Shown here: one piece after another, positions 32,601 through 40,948 of the stretch | How the letters are laid out: each line of letters begins with the position of its first letter | How positions within the stretch are numbered: the first letter of the stretch is position 1 | Assembly (NCBI RefSeq): GCF_028640845.1 | Contig: NC_080540.1 | Location: 164,319,252 to 164,383,251 of the forward strand | Direction: 5' to 3' | Source of the DNA: Ahaetulla prasina | Taxonomy: Eukaryota > Chordata > Lepidosauria > Squamata > Colubridae | DNA: 64,000 bases | Made by a program: the position numbers and the translations under genes | Notes under the pieces: model-generated | Seen by the model: the letters and a program-made list of their open reading frames with translations, nothing else | Told to the model about the DNA's origin: nothing | Database searches by the model: none

Positions 32601-35600
32601 ATCCAGATTAAATGATCCATTTATAACCATGATGGCGAACCTATGGCATGCGTGCCTATCTTTCCAGGCACATGAGCTTGTCACCCAACTCACCTGCAGC
32701 TGTGCATGCGCATGTGCCCCAGCTGGTATTTGGGCCTCTGGGGTGCAGGCATGTAATTCAGGGACCCAGGTGGTCTTTGGAGCGCATGCAGCGCAAGGGG
32801 GAGAAGCCACGTGTTAGCGCGGATAGCACATGTGCGCATGTGTGCAAAGCTTGTGAAGCACACACCTGCTCGGCACTCAGTGAGTAAAAGGTTCACCACC
32901 ACTGACTTATAACATCAAGATGGAACCAGGGGTGAAATTCAGCCAGTTCTATCCAGCTTGGGCAAACCGATAGCAACGGCTGCGGGAGGCTCCACCCACC
33001 CACGCGAATGTCATGATGGCGCTTTTTTGCGACGGTTTTAAGCCTCTGTGCATGCGTAGAAGGCTTTGCGCATGCCTGGATGAGGGCGCACCCACATTTG
33101 CGAACCAGTAGGGAAGGTAAGTGAATTTCACCCCTGGACAGAACCTTTGATTTCTCTAGTTTTATAAGGATTTCCAGTTATTAACACTCACTTTTCATCC
33201 ACTGCTACAAGGTAGACATTGTCAGTGCCGATGCCCAAAAAAGCTGCTCCTTTTTGGATGGAGTAGTGGCACTAGAAAGCAGAAAAAGGAGGATCAGCAA
33301 TTTCTTCCCTTACGAAAAACCTTCTCCCAGGACCCTGTTCTGAGTCCTGGGAAGCCATTTAGAAATCAACTATCACACAAAGAAATATCAAGTTGCATTT
33401 TTACCTAACCAACACAATCCTGACCCTGGTTCTGGGGAGAGAGCATTCCCTAGGATTATTCCCCCTTATCTTGTCTACATTTAGAGCAATAGATTACAGA
33501 TTCAGACAAAGATCATGGTCTACCAGAAGATACACAGCAATAGAAGGCTTCAAAATGAAGGCCATTTGGTGTTTTCACAGCTGTTATTAGCAAAATGGGA
33601 ATAATTAATTTACTTTAGGCAAGTAGAGAATAACAGCAAGATTTTCTGGCAGGTGGCCCTATCTCTGGCATTCTTTTTCCAGGGGGCTCACATATTTACC
33701 AATATCCAGACAAATCCTTTTTTTTTCTTTTTTGAGGAAATAAATTAAACTTTCTTTGGAATAAATTAAAAGCAAATAAACACCACCTCCACTTTCAGAA
33801 ACCATTAACAAAACAAATCTGTTCCACTGCTGCACAAAAATATTCAGCTTTTTTCAGCAGTTTGATCTCAACTGACCCTCCAATAAATAAACAAACAAAC
33901 CTAAATGAGGTCAGAATAAAATTGGATTTAATTTGATTTAAAAGGAAATGATACCTACAAAGATCAGAAATATGCACCTTCTGAAATTCCCTGCAACACC
34001 CTATGCAAGTGTTAACTGGAGTTTGAAGAAGCAAGATAGGAAGAATATTGATACTTTTGAACTTTGGTGTGGGAGAAAACTCCCGAGAAAACAAATCATT
34101 AAAAAAAATTAACCCAGAATTCTCACTCAAAACACAAATGACCAGGTTCAAATTATCCTACTTTGGACACATTAAGCAAAGATCTATCCGTTCTAGAGAA
34201 GGCTACAATGCTGGAAAAGAAATAAGGAAACAGAAGAATGGGACAATCAATCAGTAACAAGACTCAATTACAGTCATAAGGAAGGTGCCATCTGGATCTT
34301 CCCAAAATGTCTGCTGTTAACAGGTCAGTCTGGTCCAAATTCTGATGTACAAATTCCAGCTTTAGTCTCTCTTAGTTGTACCCAATCTGGTGCAGTGGTT
34401 GGATTCAGCCAGTTCGCACCACTTCAGGAGAACCGGTTGTTAACTTTCTGAGCAGTTTGGTAAACTGGTTATTGGAAGAAATCATTAGGGCAGAGAACCA
34501 GTTGTTAAATTACTTGAAACCCACCTGGTGCCCTCCAAATTAGGGGACTACACGTTCCCTAATCTCCAATATGTCCCCTCCAGAGGTTCTCATAAAGAAG
34601 CCAGCTCAATCTTATTTTAGCGTTGCTGATAAGACAAGGCCTTCTCTCTGAAGATAGCACTACTGGGTGAGCTTTTGTTCCAGAGACCATTAGTATCTTG
34701 CCCGGCTCTCCCAAATCCCAACAACAATTCTGCTGTCTGAGGCACTGCTTGTCCCCTCAGGAGTGGGTCTAGGACTGGGCACAGAATATTCAGGAACCAA
34801 TAATGTTGGAAACATGGGAGAAAATCTGGGTTAGAAATGTTAAGTTTACACAAGCACAGAATTTAAGGGAAAATTTTTATAAGATGTTTTATAGATGGCA
34901 CTTAGATCCCAAAAAATTATCATGTATGTATCCTAATATCCAAGCGAAATGTTGGAGGTGTGATTGTGATGATGCTACATATTTTCATATTTGGTGGACT
35001 TGCAAGAAAATTAAGGTCTTTTGGATAAGAATTTGGTGGATTATTCAAAATGTACTGAAGAAGAAGATAAAGTTCCTGCCACAATTTTTCCTTTTGGGAA
35101 TTATAACGGATTGTACAGGGATTGAGACTAAATTGATTCTGAATTTAATAACAGCAGCAAGACTGTTGATTGGACAATACTGGAAGAAAGAAGAGATACC
35201 TACAATAGAAGAATGGATATTGAAAGTTATTAATTTGGCTGAGATGGCTAAAATCTCAGCGTGTTTAAAAGACAATACGCAGGAAAGATATTTAATTGAA
35301 TGGAAAAATGGATTGATTATCTACAAAACAGATATCAGATTAAGAAATATCAGATTGCCTTTGAATAATTAGAAAGTTATTTTATGTAATGGGAGGGGTT
35401 GGGAGATGAAAAGCTTTGGATGTGGTTATTTGGATTGGAAGGAAAATTTTATTCTATGTTTGGTTTATGTATAACAATACCTTGTGATTGACCCGGGAAG
35501 CCGGGGGGGGGGAAAGGAGAGGGGAAGGGGGTTTTCTGGGAGGGAGGGGGAAAAAAGGGGGAAAAATGTTTTTGTTTTTTAAAACTCTTTCAATAAAAAA

Positions 35601-38600
35601 AAAAAAAGGAGTGGGTCTAGGAAAAGCCAGTTTTGGGGCAACAGGTCATACTTTTATTACTGATCTTTGAAAGTCACAAAGGCACAGGCAACACTGTGGC
35701 TGAATTATTCAAAATAAACATGTTAAGTGGTATTAAAGTGGAGGGCGTGTTTTAATCATACCCCAAAACAAAACATTTTGTCACCAAATTTCAATAGCAT
35801 TCTCAGGAGGAAACCCCCCTCCTCCCCCCCGCAAAACTAAAACCAAGTTAGGCTGGGTTAACCAAAAGCAAGTAGGTTGGTTCTCTAGAGCATACGCAAG
35901 AAAACAATACCTCTTCTGATGTAAACACTGCCAGCTTTGGTATTGCCCAATGCCCTTTCTGCTTGCAGTCTGGGAAACGGTGATACCGTGCCACATTCAT
36001 GGCATACATGTTGGAGATGGACCCTCCTACCAAGGAAAACAACGCAGAGAATTGTTCAATGGCCCACTCGTTACCATTTTAAAGTCAAATCTTAAGGTTA
36101 GCATGTAATTCCCGGACTTCTCCAGGGCATCCATTGTAGACATAATGAATGGCAGAAATGGGTTTCATTTGGATGATCAAAATTAAGGGCCTTCTCTGTG
36201 GTGGCTCCCTCCCTTTAGAACCACAATTCCCTCAGAGATTCGCCTCCATATTGTTGCTTTTCCAAAAGGTCTTGAAGACATAGTTTTGTCAGAGAGCTTG
36301 GGGACCCCATTCAAAGCCAGTCAAGTAGCTTGTCTGATTCTGTTACGGCCACCAGGTAGGTGGAAGAAAATGTGGAGGTTAAATTATGAATTTTTAACTG
36401 TGGATATGTAATGTTGTACGCCGCCCAAAAGTCACTATGTGCGTGAATTGAATTATGCAGATTTTACTGCGGATTTTTAATGTTCTATGCTGCCCAAAGT
36501 CTCTATGTGAGAGTTGAGCAGCTATATACATTTGTTTAATTAATAAATAAATAATATTGGCTGCATGTCACCTCTAAAACATTTATAAACAAACACAAGC
36601 CCTTCTAAATCCCTGGGTTGTAGGTTTTACACACCAGGGGAGAAGATTCCATCGCCTTTTTCCCAGCCAACCAATTTTCGCAGTTTCTTCAGCACCACTT
36701 CCTCCATCAAGACAAATACAGGTGCAATCTCATACGTGTATCTAAAACACAAGCGGTCTAATGAGTCTCCTTTGAGAAACAGCCAAAATAGCCAGCAAAT
36801 TATCGGAAGGCAATGAAGGTGTTCGGTTTAGATTAGGAGTGAGAGTGGCTAGAATGTGCCACTGCTCTGGTCTTTAGTAAAACTGCCAAGATTTATCTGC
36901 TCCATCTAACCTAGGAGGAGAGGATACTTAGACAAATTTGAAAGTGCAGGATTTTTATAGTTTTCATTTTTTTTTTATTTTGTGTCTTTTTCTTTACTCT
37001 TTTTTCTCTTCCTTATAGAGGTTTTTATCTGATGATGATAAATGAAGTACATATGTAAATAAATATAAATCTTTGCAGGGATAAAATCAAGGGAAGCAGA
37101 CTCCCATTCTTTTCCCTTTGTCCTTGTCTCTTGCTCCACACAGTTAATTGTATGGAGCAGGACTAACATATCTGGGCTGCAAAAATATGGACGATTGCTA
37201 CAGGGCAGCAAGGAGATTTTTCGATACCTCTTTGTGGCCATGACTAGTAGTCATCCAGATTTCTGCAGCCTTCACCCTGGTAGCTCAAACACCTAACAAC
37301 AGAAGCCATAGCAAATGAGCAGCTTGGGAGGAAGAAAGTTAGCAGTCATGGACCTTATGAGAATTTAACTACTGGGAGTAGAGTGCAAATAATACTATAG
37401 ACCAGAAAGGGCTCTAGGTTCCAAATAGAGTCATCTTACCAATGCATATCTCTTGAGTATCATGGTGTCTTCATATTAATATTTACTCAATTGCAGAGAT
37501 AGAATGTAATGATTGCTCAAGATAGAAGAAGTCTGCATTCAGCCACTATATTCATTGGCTGGTTTTGGGCCAATCACTGGCCTGATTCACATCAAACCAA
37601 GGTTGGTTTTAACATTTAGTTTAATGAACACCTAGTTTAATGAAAAGAAGGACTAGGGGAGACATGATAGCAGTGTTCCAATATCTCAGGGGTTGCCACA
37701 AAGAAGAGGGAGTCAAACTATTCTCCAAAGCACCTGAGGATAGAATAAGAAGCAATGGGTGGAAACTAATCAAGGAGAGAAGCAACTTAGAACTAAGGAG
37801 AAATTTCCTGACAGTTAGAACAATTAATAAGTGGAACAACTTGCCTGCAGAAGTTGTGAATGCTCCAACACTGGAAATTTTTAAGAAAATGTTGGATAAC
37901 CATCTGTCTGAGATGGTGTAGGCTTTCCTGCCTGGGCAGGGGGTTGGACTAGAAGGCCTCCAAGGTCCCTTCCAACTCTGTTATTATTATTATTTTTAAG
38001 CAAGCACATCTATTGTACATCACACTAAACTCCAAGCAAAGAAGTCACATTTTGGCTTAGCTTTATGTATGAACAGAATATTTTATCTGAGCTCAAATTA
38101 TTACATAGAGTGATCATGAGGATAAAAGGAAGAGGAAACACTATATGTAACAATTTTACTGTTTGCCACCAGGGGAGAAATGTTAGTATAATGATATCAA
38201 ATTACTTTCCCCCTCCCCCACTCACTATCCATTTACTAGGGAGAAGCTAGTCAGCTTCCACAGAGCAAATGTTTCACAATTGGAGGAATCCACTCTATTA
38301 TTCTCCCTGAATTAGAGAGAAAGAAGATTATTTATATTATATTATTCTTATATCACAATACATTAGTGTTGCTCATAGGACTATTATCCTCTGCAAAAAA
38401 TTTTCCTCTGCAAGTTTGGATTGTTTCAAAACTTTGACAAACTTATCTGATACTGCTAGAGTGAAAGACATTAACAGACTTTGTAGATAAACTAGTACAT
38501 CATAAAAAGCAAAGAATTTTCTTTTTCAAACTGCTTTCTAGTGGTCACTTGTAAAAATTACAATCTCTAGTCCAAAAAAGCAGCAATAAAATTCACCTAT

Positions 38601-40930
38601 GCTGTAGCTGAGTCTTGGGAATTCTTTTCCTTTTCTTTTTCTTTTTTTTTTTTAAATGCCAATATATATGAGAAAATGGAGAACACATACTGGCTAGTGT
38701 TGAGCATCTCTGTGATCATCCGTCCAGCCAGAGCATGGGGATCAAGCCCAGAAAATAGCTGATTGCAGAAGCGTGGATGACCTGCAAGAAAAAGGAGAGA
38801 CATAGCAAGAGGAAAGGAAATTGTGCAAAAGGAAATAATCTCAATGGAAGTACTTCATATTTTCTTCGCCATTACAGGTATTGATGTGATTATTGTTGCA
38901 CCATGAGCAGGGCTGGCTTAACGCATGGGCCTGATGGGCACTTGCCTGTGGGCCCCACAACCATAGGGGGCCCATACTAATCTGCAAATGTTAACCCTTC
39001 AGTGCACTTTGCATCATATAAGTACAGCAACTCTAAGGCTTTACTGAGTATTATTGTGTTTTTCAAGCCTCGTATATTGTTCAAATGTTTATCGTGTTGA
39101 TTAGTTGTTGCTGCACAGCATGCTTTTAATGTTTCGACACTGATTTTGTTAGAAGTGCCAATAAAATAAATATACGTTTAATTTTATCGACCACTTATAT
39201 TTTTATTCCTGTGAGTAGTTGTCGTAGGGGCCCCAGTACACTGCTTTGCATGAGGCCCATAATGCTGTTAAGACGGCCCTGACCATGAGAATTTATTAAC
39301 GGCTCATTTGTGTTACTGTACCTATCCAGGATATTCCTTAGTGCTTTCCTGAATCCCAGCTATCTGCTCACATTTCACTCACTTTCCAATAATTGTACAA
39401 GAACTATTTTAAATTCATTTGCCTTTACCCTTAAGAAAATTATAGTTTGGAAAGAATCATAGCAAATCCTAAGTATATAGGGCTTTTCAGTGGTGGGATT
39501 CAAGTAATTTAACAACCGGTTCTCTGCCCTAATGATTTCTTCCAGCAACCAGTTTGCCAAACTGCTCAGAAAGTTAACAACCGGTTCTCCTGAAGTGGTG
39601 CGAACTGGCTGAATCCCACCACTGGGGCTTTTCCCCCCCTCAACCTGAAACTTAGTCTCTTGGTACACGTTACATTTCAACCCAAATTACCACGTTCAAA
39701 TTATCCTACTTGGGTACATTGCATAACTAACGTACCGTACTTTTCTGGAGAAATCTAAAATGCTGGGGAAAAGAAGAAAACAACGAGAAGCAAGGTGAGT
39801 GGACTCAATTATAGTAGCAATGGGTAAACCATTGGAAGATCTGAAGGACTAGATTAGAGACAGATCATCAGGGAGAAAATCTATTTATATAAGGGCACTA
39901 ACTTTATGGCACATGATCAATCACGCACTTATTATTTTAAAAAAAGACCATTGAAAGTACAGTAAACTGGGGAATTAACTAACTCAAGATGCCAGAATAG
40001 ACAAAACAATCTCAATAACTGGACTGGAACAATCCTATATCTACTAAGAAGTTCTGAAGAAGGAACCATACTCTCTTAACTCTTGCCGTGTAGAACACTT
40101 ACACGTTTTCACACTGTATCTGATAACTTCCCGACAGCGTTCCAGCAACCTTTCATGTGGCTCCCCAATGTCTTTTAGATTCAGGTCCAGAATTTGCTGC
40201 AGTTCCTCAGGTTCTTTCCAAATACACACCTACCAGCAAGATAGTCAGTTCATGTCCGAAAAGCCATAGAAAGTTGTATGCAAGCTGAAAATCTAAGAGT
40301 GTAATCCTATATCCAGGTTATGCTTCCTGGATAACAAGGGGTTGGTATAAAATTCTATATATCAGCACAAGTCCAAATTCTGCTGCGTGAGGATACTGCT
40401 ATGTTGTCAGAAATTTAAGTTAAATGTCCCAAGCTGGAGCCCTCCCAATGCCTTATGACGATTAATCCTTGACATTTTTAGCCAGCATTCCTGTCTGGCC
40501 AGGAGTCTGGGTCTTATAGTTTCAATGCTTCTTGAAGACATTGGGTGGGGAAATGTTGCCCTACCTACAGTAATAAACTGGATGTTGGGAGGGGAACTAG
40601 AAAAATTAAGAAAAAAGTGAATTATACCCAATTTACTCAATGCAAACCATCTGGGATTAGGAATCGGTGATTTTTCTGCTGAGGGACTACTTTGTTAGCT
40701 TGCAAATAAAATTTAGTTTGGGTACCTGGCCCAAGCCATTGCTTAAAGTATATAGAGTGGACATCTCAGCTCAAGGAAACTCAATGAAAATCAATATACC
40801 TTACCTTTTCAGAGGCATCCATCCCTTTTCGAATCCCTTCTTCAAGCATGATCTGGAAGGCTTCCTGCAGGAACTTCTCACCAGCTACCTGATCCAAGCC
40901 AGGAGATGACAACGAATCTTCTGCTGCCAT
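17495..40930 (-). CDS. CSAD: Cysteine sulfinic acid decarboxylase (14 coding exons)
   Basis: CSAD is a cytosolic PLP enzyme that decarboxylates cysteine sulfinate to hypotaurine, the main step of taurine synthesis. Fourteen exons join with matching phases to 1482 nt (493 aa, the human length). Seen: HYS at 191-193 (H191 stacks on PLP), HVD|AAWGG across 271-278 (D273 binds the PLP nitrogen), and NPHK with the Schiff-base lysine at 305. Phe94 (NQLFSG) and Ser114 (NTSQY), residues linked to substrate choice in mammalian CSAD, are both kept. The C-terminus [13 protein letters not shown] ... ERLGRDL fits CSAD better than GADL1. Its divergent partner ZNF740 matches human 12q13.13, which settles CSAD over GADL1. 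All donors are GT. Exon 1 carries 18 nt of 5' UTR after an acceptor-like TTATAG, so at least one non-coding exon lies further upstream (to the right). Introns are rich in mobile elements but the frame is intact, so the gene looks functional. Confidence 0.95.
17775..17965 (-). mobile_element. tRNA-derived SINE in CSAD intron 13
   Basis: Read on the minus strand, ATGGCGTAGAGGTAGAACTC (A box) and GTGAGTTCGAACCTA (B box) form a tRNA-like head. The body continues to about 17775. Confidence 0.6.
18408..18935. mobile_element. hAT MITE with multiple internal hairpins
   Basis: Ends are CAGGGGTGAAAT and ATTTCACCCC. The target duplication is CTTCTAAG (18400-18407) against CTTCTAAA (18936-18943), 7 of 8. 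Internally, ACTTTTAAAAGCATTTTTTC and its complement recur several times around the loop CCTCTTCGGCCAAAGAGG, giving stacked palindromes. Relatives are at 23075, 27898 and 42147. Confidence 0.82.
19034..19429. mobile_element. Tigger-like MITE
   Basis: A complete copy of the family with ends ACAGATGTATAGACTTACAA and GTAAGTCGACAACTACCTGT, and the typical core GCTTGTCAGAA ... GATCACATGATCCCGGGAC. Confidence 0.75.
19596..19765. mobile_element. hAT-like MITE (CAGTGGTGGAATTC)
   Basis: Left end CAGTGGTGGAATTCTACCGG; core with GGAAGCTCCACCCACCCACC and GCATGCGCAGAGG shared with 32927. The right end is degraded and no duplication is found. Confidence 0.5.
20242..20331 (-). CDS. CSAD: CSAD coding exon 13
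   Basis: Residues 407-436 ([17 protein letters not shown] ... KLEK). Acceptor CTTTTTCAG, donor GAAG|GTAAAT; both phases 0. Confidence 0.94.
20546..21089. mobile_element. hAT MITE (CAGTGGTGGGATT) split by a SINE
   Basis: Exact target duplication CTGTGAGT at 20538-20545 and 21090-21097. The left part runs to about 20788 and the right part resumes at about 21057 (AGAACTGGTCAGAACCTGCTG). The copy at 31703 shows the unsplit sequence, proving that the SINE landed later. Confidence 0.88.
20789..21056 (+). mobile_element. tRNA-derived SINE (AGCTCAGGC family)
   Basis: GGCCGGGATAGCTCAGGCAA head, GGTTCAAGCCCGG B box, and a tail GCCGCCCTGAGTCTTCGGAG/AAGGGCGGGGTATAAATG followed by A-rich sequence. It is inserted in the MITE 20546-21089. 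Confidence 0.85.
21330..21676 (-). mobile_element. tRNA-derived SINE (GGCTCAGTGGC family)
   Basis: The minus strand starts GATGTGGTGGCTCAGTGGCT (A box), then GTTTGAATCCCTAGCGCC (B box), and ends in the GGAACCTTTACCTTTA tail. A better-preserved copy is at 29446. Confidence 0.78.
21778..22012 (+). mobile_element. Sauria-type SINE
   Basis: Head CTGGTGTAGTGGCTTAAGGC, middle GAGTGACCTTGTGCCGGTTACTC, 3' part with GGCAAGGGCAAACCGCTTCTG. It sits in CSAD intron 12. Confidence 0.65.
22124..22258. mobile_element. hAT MITE (CAGGGGTCTCCAACCTTGG family)
   Basis: A 135-bp palindrome with exact target duplication ATTTAGAC at 22116-22123 and 22259-22266. Confidence 0.92.
22650..22866 (+). mobile_element. 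Sauria-type SINE
   Basis: CTTGGGCCAGTCACTCACTC body and the 3' end CCTTGAGTTATTTGTAAAAA-TCATAAAGGC typical of tails shared with Bov-B LINEs. Confidence 0.78.
22927..22978 (-). CDS. CSAD: CSAD coding exon 12
   Basis: Residues 390-406 ([17 protein letters not shown]) after completing Arg389. Acceptor TTTATCCTAG, donor GAG|GTAAGA. Confidence 0.94.
23075..23463. mobile_element. Hairpin-rich hAT MITE beside a CSAD splice donor
   Basis: CAGGGGTGAAATGCTCCCGG at the left and ATTTCACCC at the right, with stacked TTTTAAAAGCATTTTTT palindromes inside. The right border is about 14 bp from the donor of CSAD exon 11. The target duplication is poorly preserved. Confidence 0.75.
23479..23678 (-). CDS. CSAD: CSAD coding exon 11
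   Basis: Residues 323-388 and two bases of 389: [38 protein letters not shown]. Acceptor CTTCCCAG, donor TAG|GTACAT. Confidence 0.95.
23927..24315. mobile_element. hAT non-autonomous element (CAGTGTTGGCGAACC)
   Basis: Ends CAGTGTTGGCGAACCTTTAG and GTTCACCAACACTG; duplication TCCTAGGT (23919-23926) against TCCCAGGT (24316-24323), 7 of 8. Its halves are largely inverted copies of each other, which creates long overlapping open frames on both strands that are not genes. Confidence 0.85.
24806..25290 (-). mobile_element. CR1/L3-type LINE 3' end with (AATAG)n tail
   Basis: About 12 AGAAT units on the plus strand (24808-24867), then the 3' UTR and, further right, a frame matching the ORF2 C-terminus seen at 6073-6267 (NSFFPKAI region). 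CSAD intron 10. Confidence 0.85.
25628..25709 (-). CDS. CSAD: CSAD coding exon 10 (PLP lysine)
   Basis: Residues 295-322: [20 protein letters not shown]. Lys305 of NPHK forms the internal aldimine with PLP. Donor TCT|GTAGGT; a GTATTC donor four bases on would break the frame. Confidence 0.95.
25874..26002. mobile_element. hAT MITE (CAGGGGTGTCCAAACTTGG variant)
   Basis: A palindrome with CAGGGGTGTCCAAACTTGG and CCAAGTTTGGACACCCCTG ends. The duplication is weak. Confidence 0.82.
26201..26292. mobile_element. hAT MITE (CAGGGGTCTCCAACCTTGG family)
   Basis: Left end intact, right end decayed (GGTTGGAGAGCTGTG). Duplication ATCTAGTA (26193-26200) against ATCTAGTG (26293-26300). Confidence 0.8.
26300..26376 (+). 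mobile_element. LINE 3' end fragment
   Basis: GTAAACCACCCAATTGCTTG ... GGGCAGCTTATACATTTAAT followed by AAATAA repeats, the same 3' end type as at 36180-36556. Confidence 0.45.
27046..27455. mobile_element. hAT MITE (CAGGGATGAAATGC)
   Basis: Exact target duplication CTCTAACT at 27038-27045 and 27456-27463. Contains a short tandem of GTGCATGAAGCG units near 27335-27400. Confidence 0.88.
27898..28481. mobile_element. Hairpin-rich hAT MITE
   Basis: Exact target duplication TCTAAGAT at 27890-27897 and 28482-28489. The interior repeats the TTTTTACTTTT...AAAAGTAAAAA palindrome at least three times. Confidence 0.9.
28620..28767 (+). mobile_element. CR1/L3-type LINE 3' end
   Basis: A short plus-strand copy ending GGCCAATAAAAAATTCTATT and (CTATT)n. 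Its tail ends about 18 bp from the donor of CSAD exon 9. Confidence 0.82.
28786..28850 (-). CDS. CSAD: CSAD coding exon 9
   Basis: Residues 274-294 and part of 295: [20 protein letters not shown]. Acceptor CTGCTGTAG, donor AAAG|GTAGAT. Confidence 0.95.
29284..29400 (-). CDS. CSAD: CSAD coding exon 8
   Basis: Residues 235-273: [19 protein letters not shown] and LWFHVD, ending on Asp273, which pairs with the PLP pyridine nitrogen. Donor GAC|GTAAGT. Confidence 0.95.
29446..29793 (-). mobile_element. tRNA-derived SINE (GGCTCAGTGGC family)
   Basis: The minus strand opens GATGCGGTGGCTCAGTGGCT, with GGTTTGAATCCCTAGTGCCG as B box and a GGGGAACCTTTACC end. The element starts about 45 bp upstream of the exon 8 acceptor. 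Confidence 0.82.
30092..30146 (-). CDS. CSAD: CSAD coding exon 7
   Basis: Residues 217-234 ([18 protein letters not shown]) after completing Lys216. Acceptor TTCTTCCTCAG, donor GAG|GTATGT. Confidence 0.94.
30315..30685 (-). mobile_element. Solo LTR-like element (TGTCAG...CTGACA)
   Basis: 371 bp bounded by TGTCAG and CTGACA. On the minus strand an AATAAA lies about 70 bp before the 3' end, as in an LTR R region. Flanking CTACC and CCACC could be a 5-bp duplication with one change. Near-identical copies lie at 45761 and 56029. No internal retroviral coding sequence is present. Confidence 0.65.
30822..31396 (-). mobile_element. Solo LTR with TATA box and tandem repeats
   Basis: Bounded on the minus strand by TGTTGTGTC and GACACGACA, with exact 5-bp duplications ATGAT at 30817-30821 and 31397-31401. 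The minus strand has CCTATATAAAGG (about 31005-30994) as a likely TATA box. The upstream part holds a 54-bp tandem repeat. No internal region or coding sequence remains, so this is a solo LTR left after recombination. Confidence 0.87.
31187..31345. repeat. 54-bp minisatellite inside the LTR
   Basis: Three units starting with GGGCATGGAGCCAGG at about 31189, 31243 and 31297, spaced 54 bp apart (18 codons). The period keeps frames open on both strands, which explains the proline- or glycine-rich open frames here. Confidence 0.9.
31407..32100. mobile_element. hAT element abutting the LTR, with a nested MITE
   Basis: Target duplication GATCTAGA exact at 31399-31406 and 32101-32108. Its left duplication overlaps the LTR target ATGAT, so two insertions used nearly the same site. 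A second MITE lies inside at about 31703-31949. Confidence 0.85.
31703..31949. mobile_element. hAT MITE (CAGTGGTGGGTTTC), nested
   Basis: An unsplit relative of 20546-21089. Duplication GTGCACTC (31695-31702) against ATGCGCTC (31950-31957), 6 of 8. Confidence 0.75.
32628..32904. mobile_element. hAT element (CATGATGGCGAACC)
   Basis: Related to 23927 (GGCGAACCTATGGCATGCGTG ... GGTTCACCACCACTG). Flanks ATTTATAAC and ACTTATAAC are near-identical. Confidence 0.75.
32927..33136. mobile_element. hAT-like MITE (CAGGGGTGAAATTCAGCC)
   Basis: Ends CAGGGGTGAAATTC and GAATTTCACCCCTG are perfect inverted repeats. Flanks GATGGAAC and GACAGAAC match at 6 of 8. Confidence 0.82.
33192..33271 (-). CDS. CSAD: CSAD coding exon 6
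   Basis: Residues 190-215 and part of 216: [18 protein letters not shown]. His191 stacks on the PLP ring. Acceptor CTTTCTAG, donor AA|GTGAGT. Confidence 0.95.
33272..34392. other. CSAD intron 5, right of exon 6
   Basis: Unassigned intron sequence. Around 34140-34256 a frame reading [12 protein letters not shown] resembles the decayed C-terminal region of an RTE/Bov-B-type LINE; a similar stretch lies at 39690-39840. Confidence 0.35.
34393..34522. mobile_element. hAT MITE (CAGTGGTTGGATTCAGCC)
   Basis: Near-perfect reverse complement of the element at 39488-39624, so the two copies are inverted relative to each other. Flanks ATCTGGTG and ACCTGGTG match at 7 of 8. Confidence 0.8.
34775..35606 (+). 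mobile_element. 5'-truncated L1 with 16-bp TSD
   Basis: Matches the L1 at 1-5541 from about its position 4719 to the tail. It encodes the last ~190 residues of ORF2 ([15 protein letters not shown] ... [20 protein letters not shown]) with a frameshift near the end. The direct repeat AGGAGTGGGTCTAGGA occurs at 34759-34774 and 35607-35622. CSAD intron 5. Confidence 0.95.
35911..36026 (-). CDS. CSAD: CSAD coding exon 5
   Basis: Residues 151-189: [29 protein letters not shown]. Acceptor CTTGGTAG, donor GAG|GTATTG. Confidence 0.95.
36180..36556 (+). mobile_element. LINE (L2/CR1-type) 3' end, decayed
   Basis: CCTTCTCTGTGGTGGCTCCC looks like the ORF2 C-terminal AFSVxAPSLWN region. The 3' UTR contains CGCCGCCCAAAAGTCACTATG-type sequence (part duplicated), ending in AATAAATAAATAA. 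Confidence 0.55.
36635..36741 (-). CDS. CSAD: CSAD coding exon 4
   Basis: Residues 115-150 with split codons at both ends: [27 protein letters not shown]. Acceptor GTGTTTTAG, donor CCTG|GTGTGT. Confidence 0.94.
36742..37620. other. CSAD intron 3, near exon 4
   Basis: Unassigned AT-rich intron. No gene, RNA or clear repeat is recognised. Confidence 0.35.
37630..37998 (+). mobile_element. CR1 LINE 3' end
   Basis: The frame at 37640-37921 reads [16 protein letters not shown] ... [20 protein letters not shown], the CR1 ORF2 C-terminus. The UTR has GGTTGGACTAGAAGGCCTCC and CCCTTCCAACTCTG, ending in (TTA)n. The frame is open to its natural stop. Confidence 0.9.
38691..38781 (-). CDS. CSAD: CSAD coding exon 3
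   Basis: Residues 85-114 and part of 115: [28 protein letters not shown]. Contains Phe94 and Ser114. Acceptor TTCTTGCAG, donor CCA|GTATGT. Confidence 0.95.
38908..39281. mobile_element. hAT element (CAGGGCTGGCTTAA)
   Basis: Ends CAGGGCTGGCTTAA and TTAAGACGGCCCTG. Exact target duplication ACCATGAG at 38900-38907 and 39282-39289. 374 bp with no coding capacity. Confidence 0.92.
39488..39624. mobile_element. hAT MITE (CAGTGGTGGGATTCAAG)
   Basis: Ends CAGTGGTGGGATTC and GAATCCCACCACTG; exact target duplication GGGCTTTT at 39480-39487 and 39625-39632. Confidence 0.92.
40103..40229 (-). CDS. CSAD: CSAD coding exon 2
   Basis: Residues 43-84 and one base of 85: [33 protein letters not shown]. Acceptor GCTGGTAG, donor CGT|GTAAGT. 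Confidence 0.95.
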
Positions 40931-40948
40931 TGTCAAGCAGACCTCCTC
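40805..40948 (-). CDS. CSAD: CSAD coding exon 1 with 18 nt of 5' UTR
   Basis: Coding 40930-40805, residues 1-42 ([20 protein letters not shown] ...). The 5' UTR part is 40948-40931, preceded by an acceptor-like GTTATAG. Donor AAAAG|GTAAGG. I chose this ATG because it is the only one before the conserved [10 protein letters not shown] segment. Confidence 0.92.

Noticed and set aside
17495..40930. GADL1 in place of CSAD
   Set aside because: Close paralogue, but the C-terminus (ERLGRDL), the total of 493 aa and the ZNF740 neighbour all favour CSAD.
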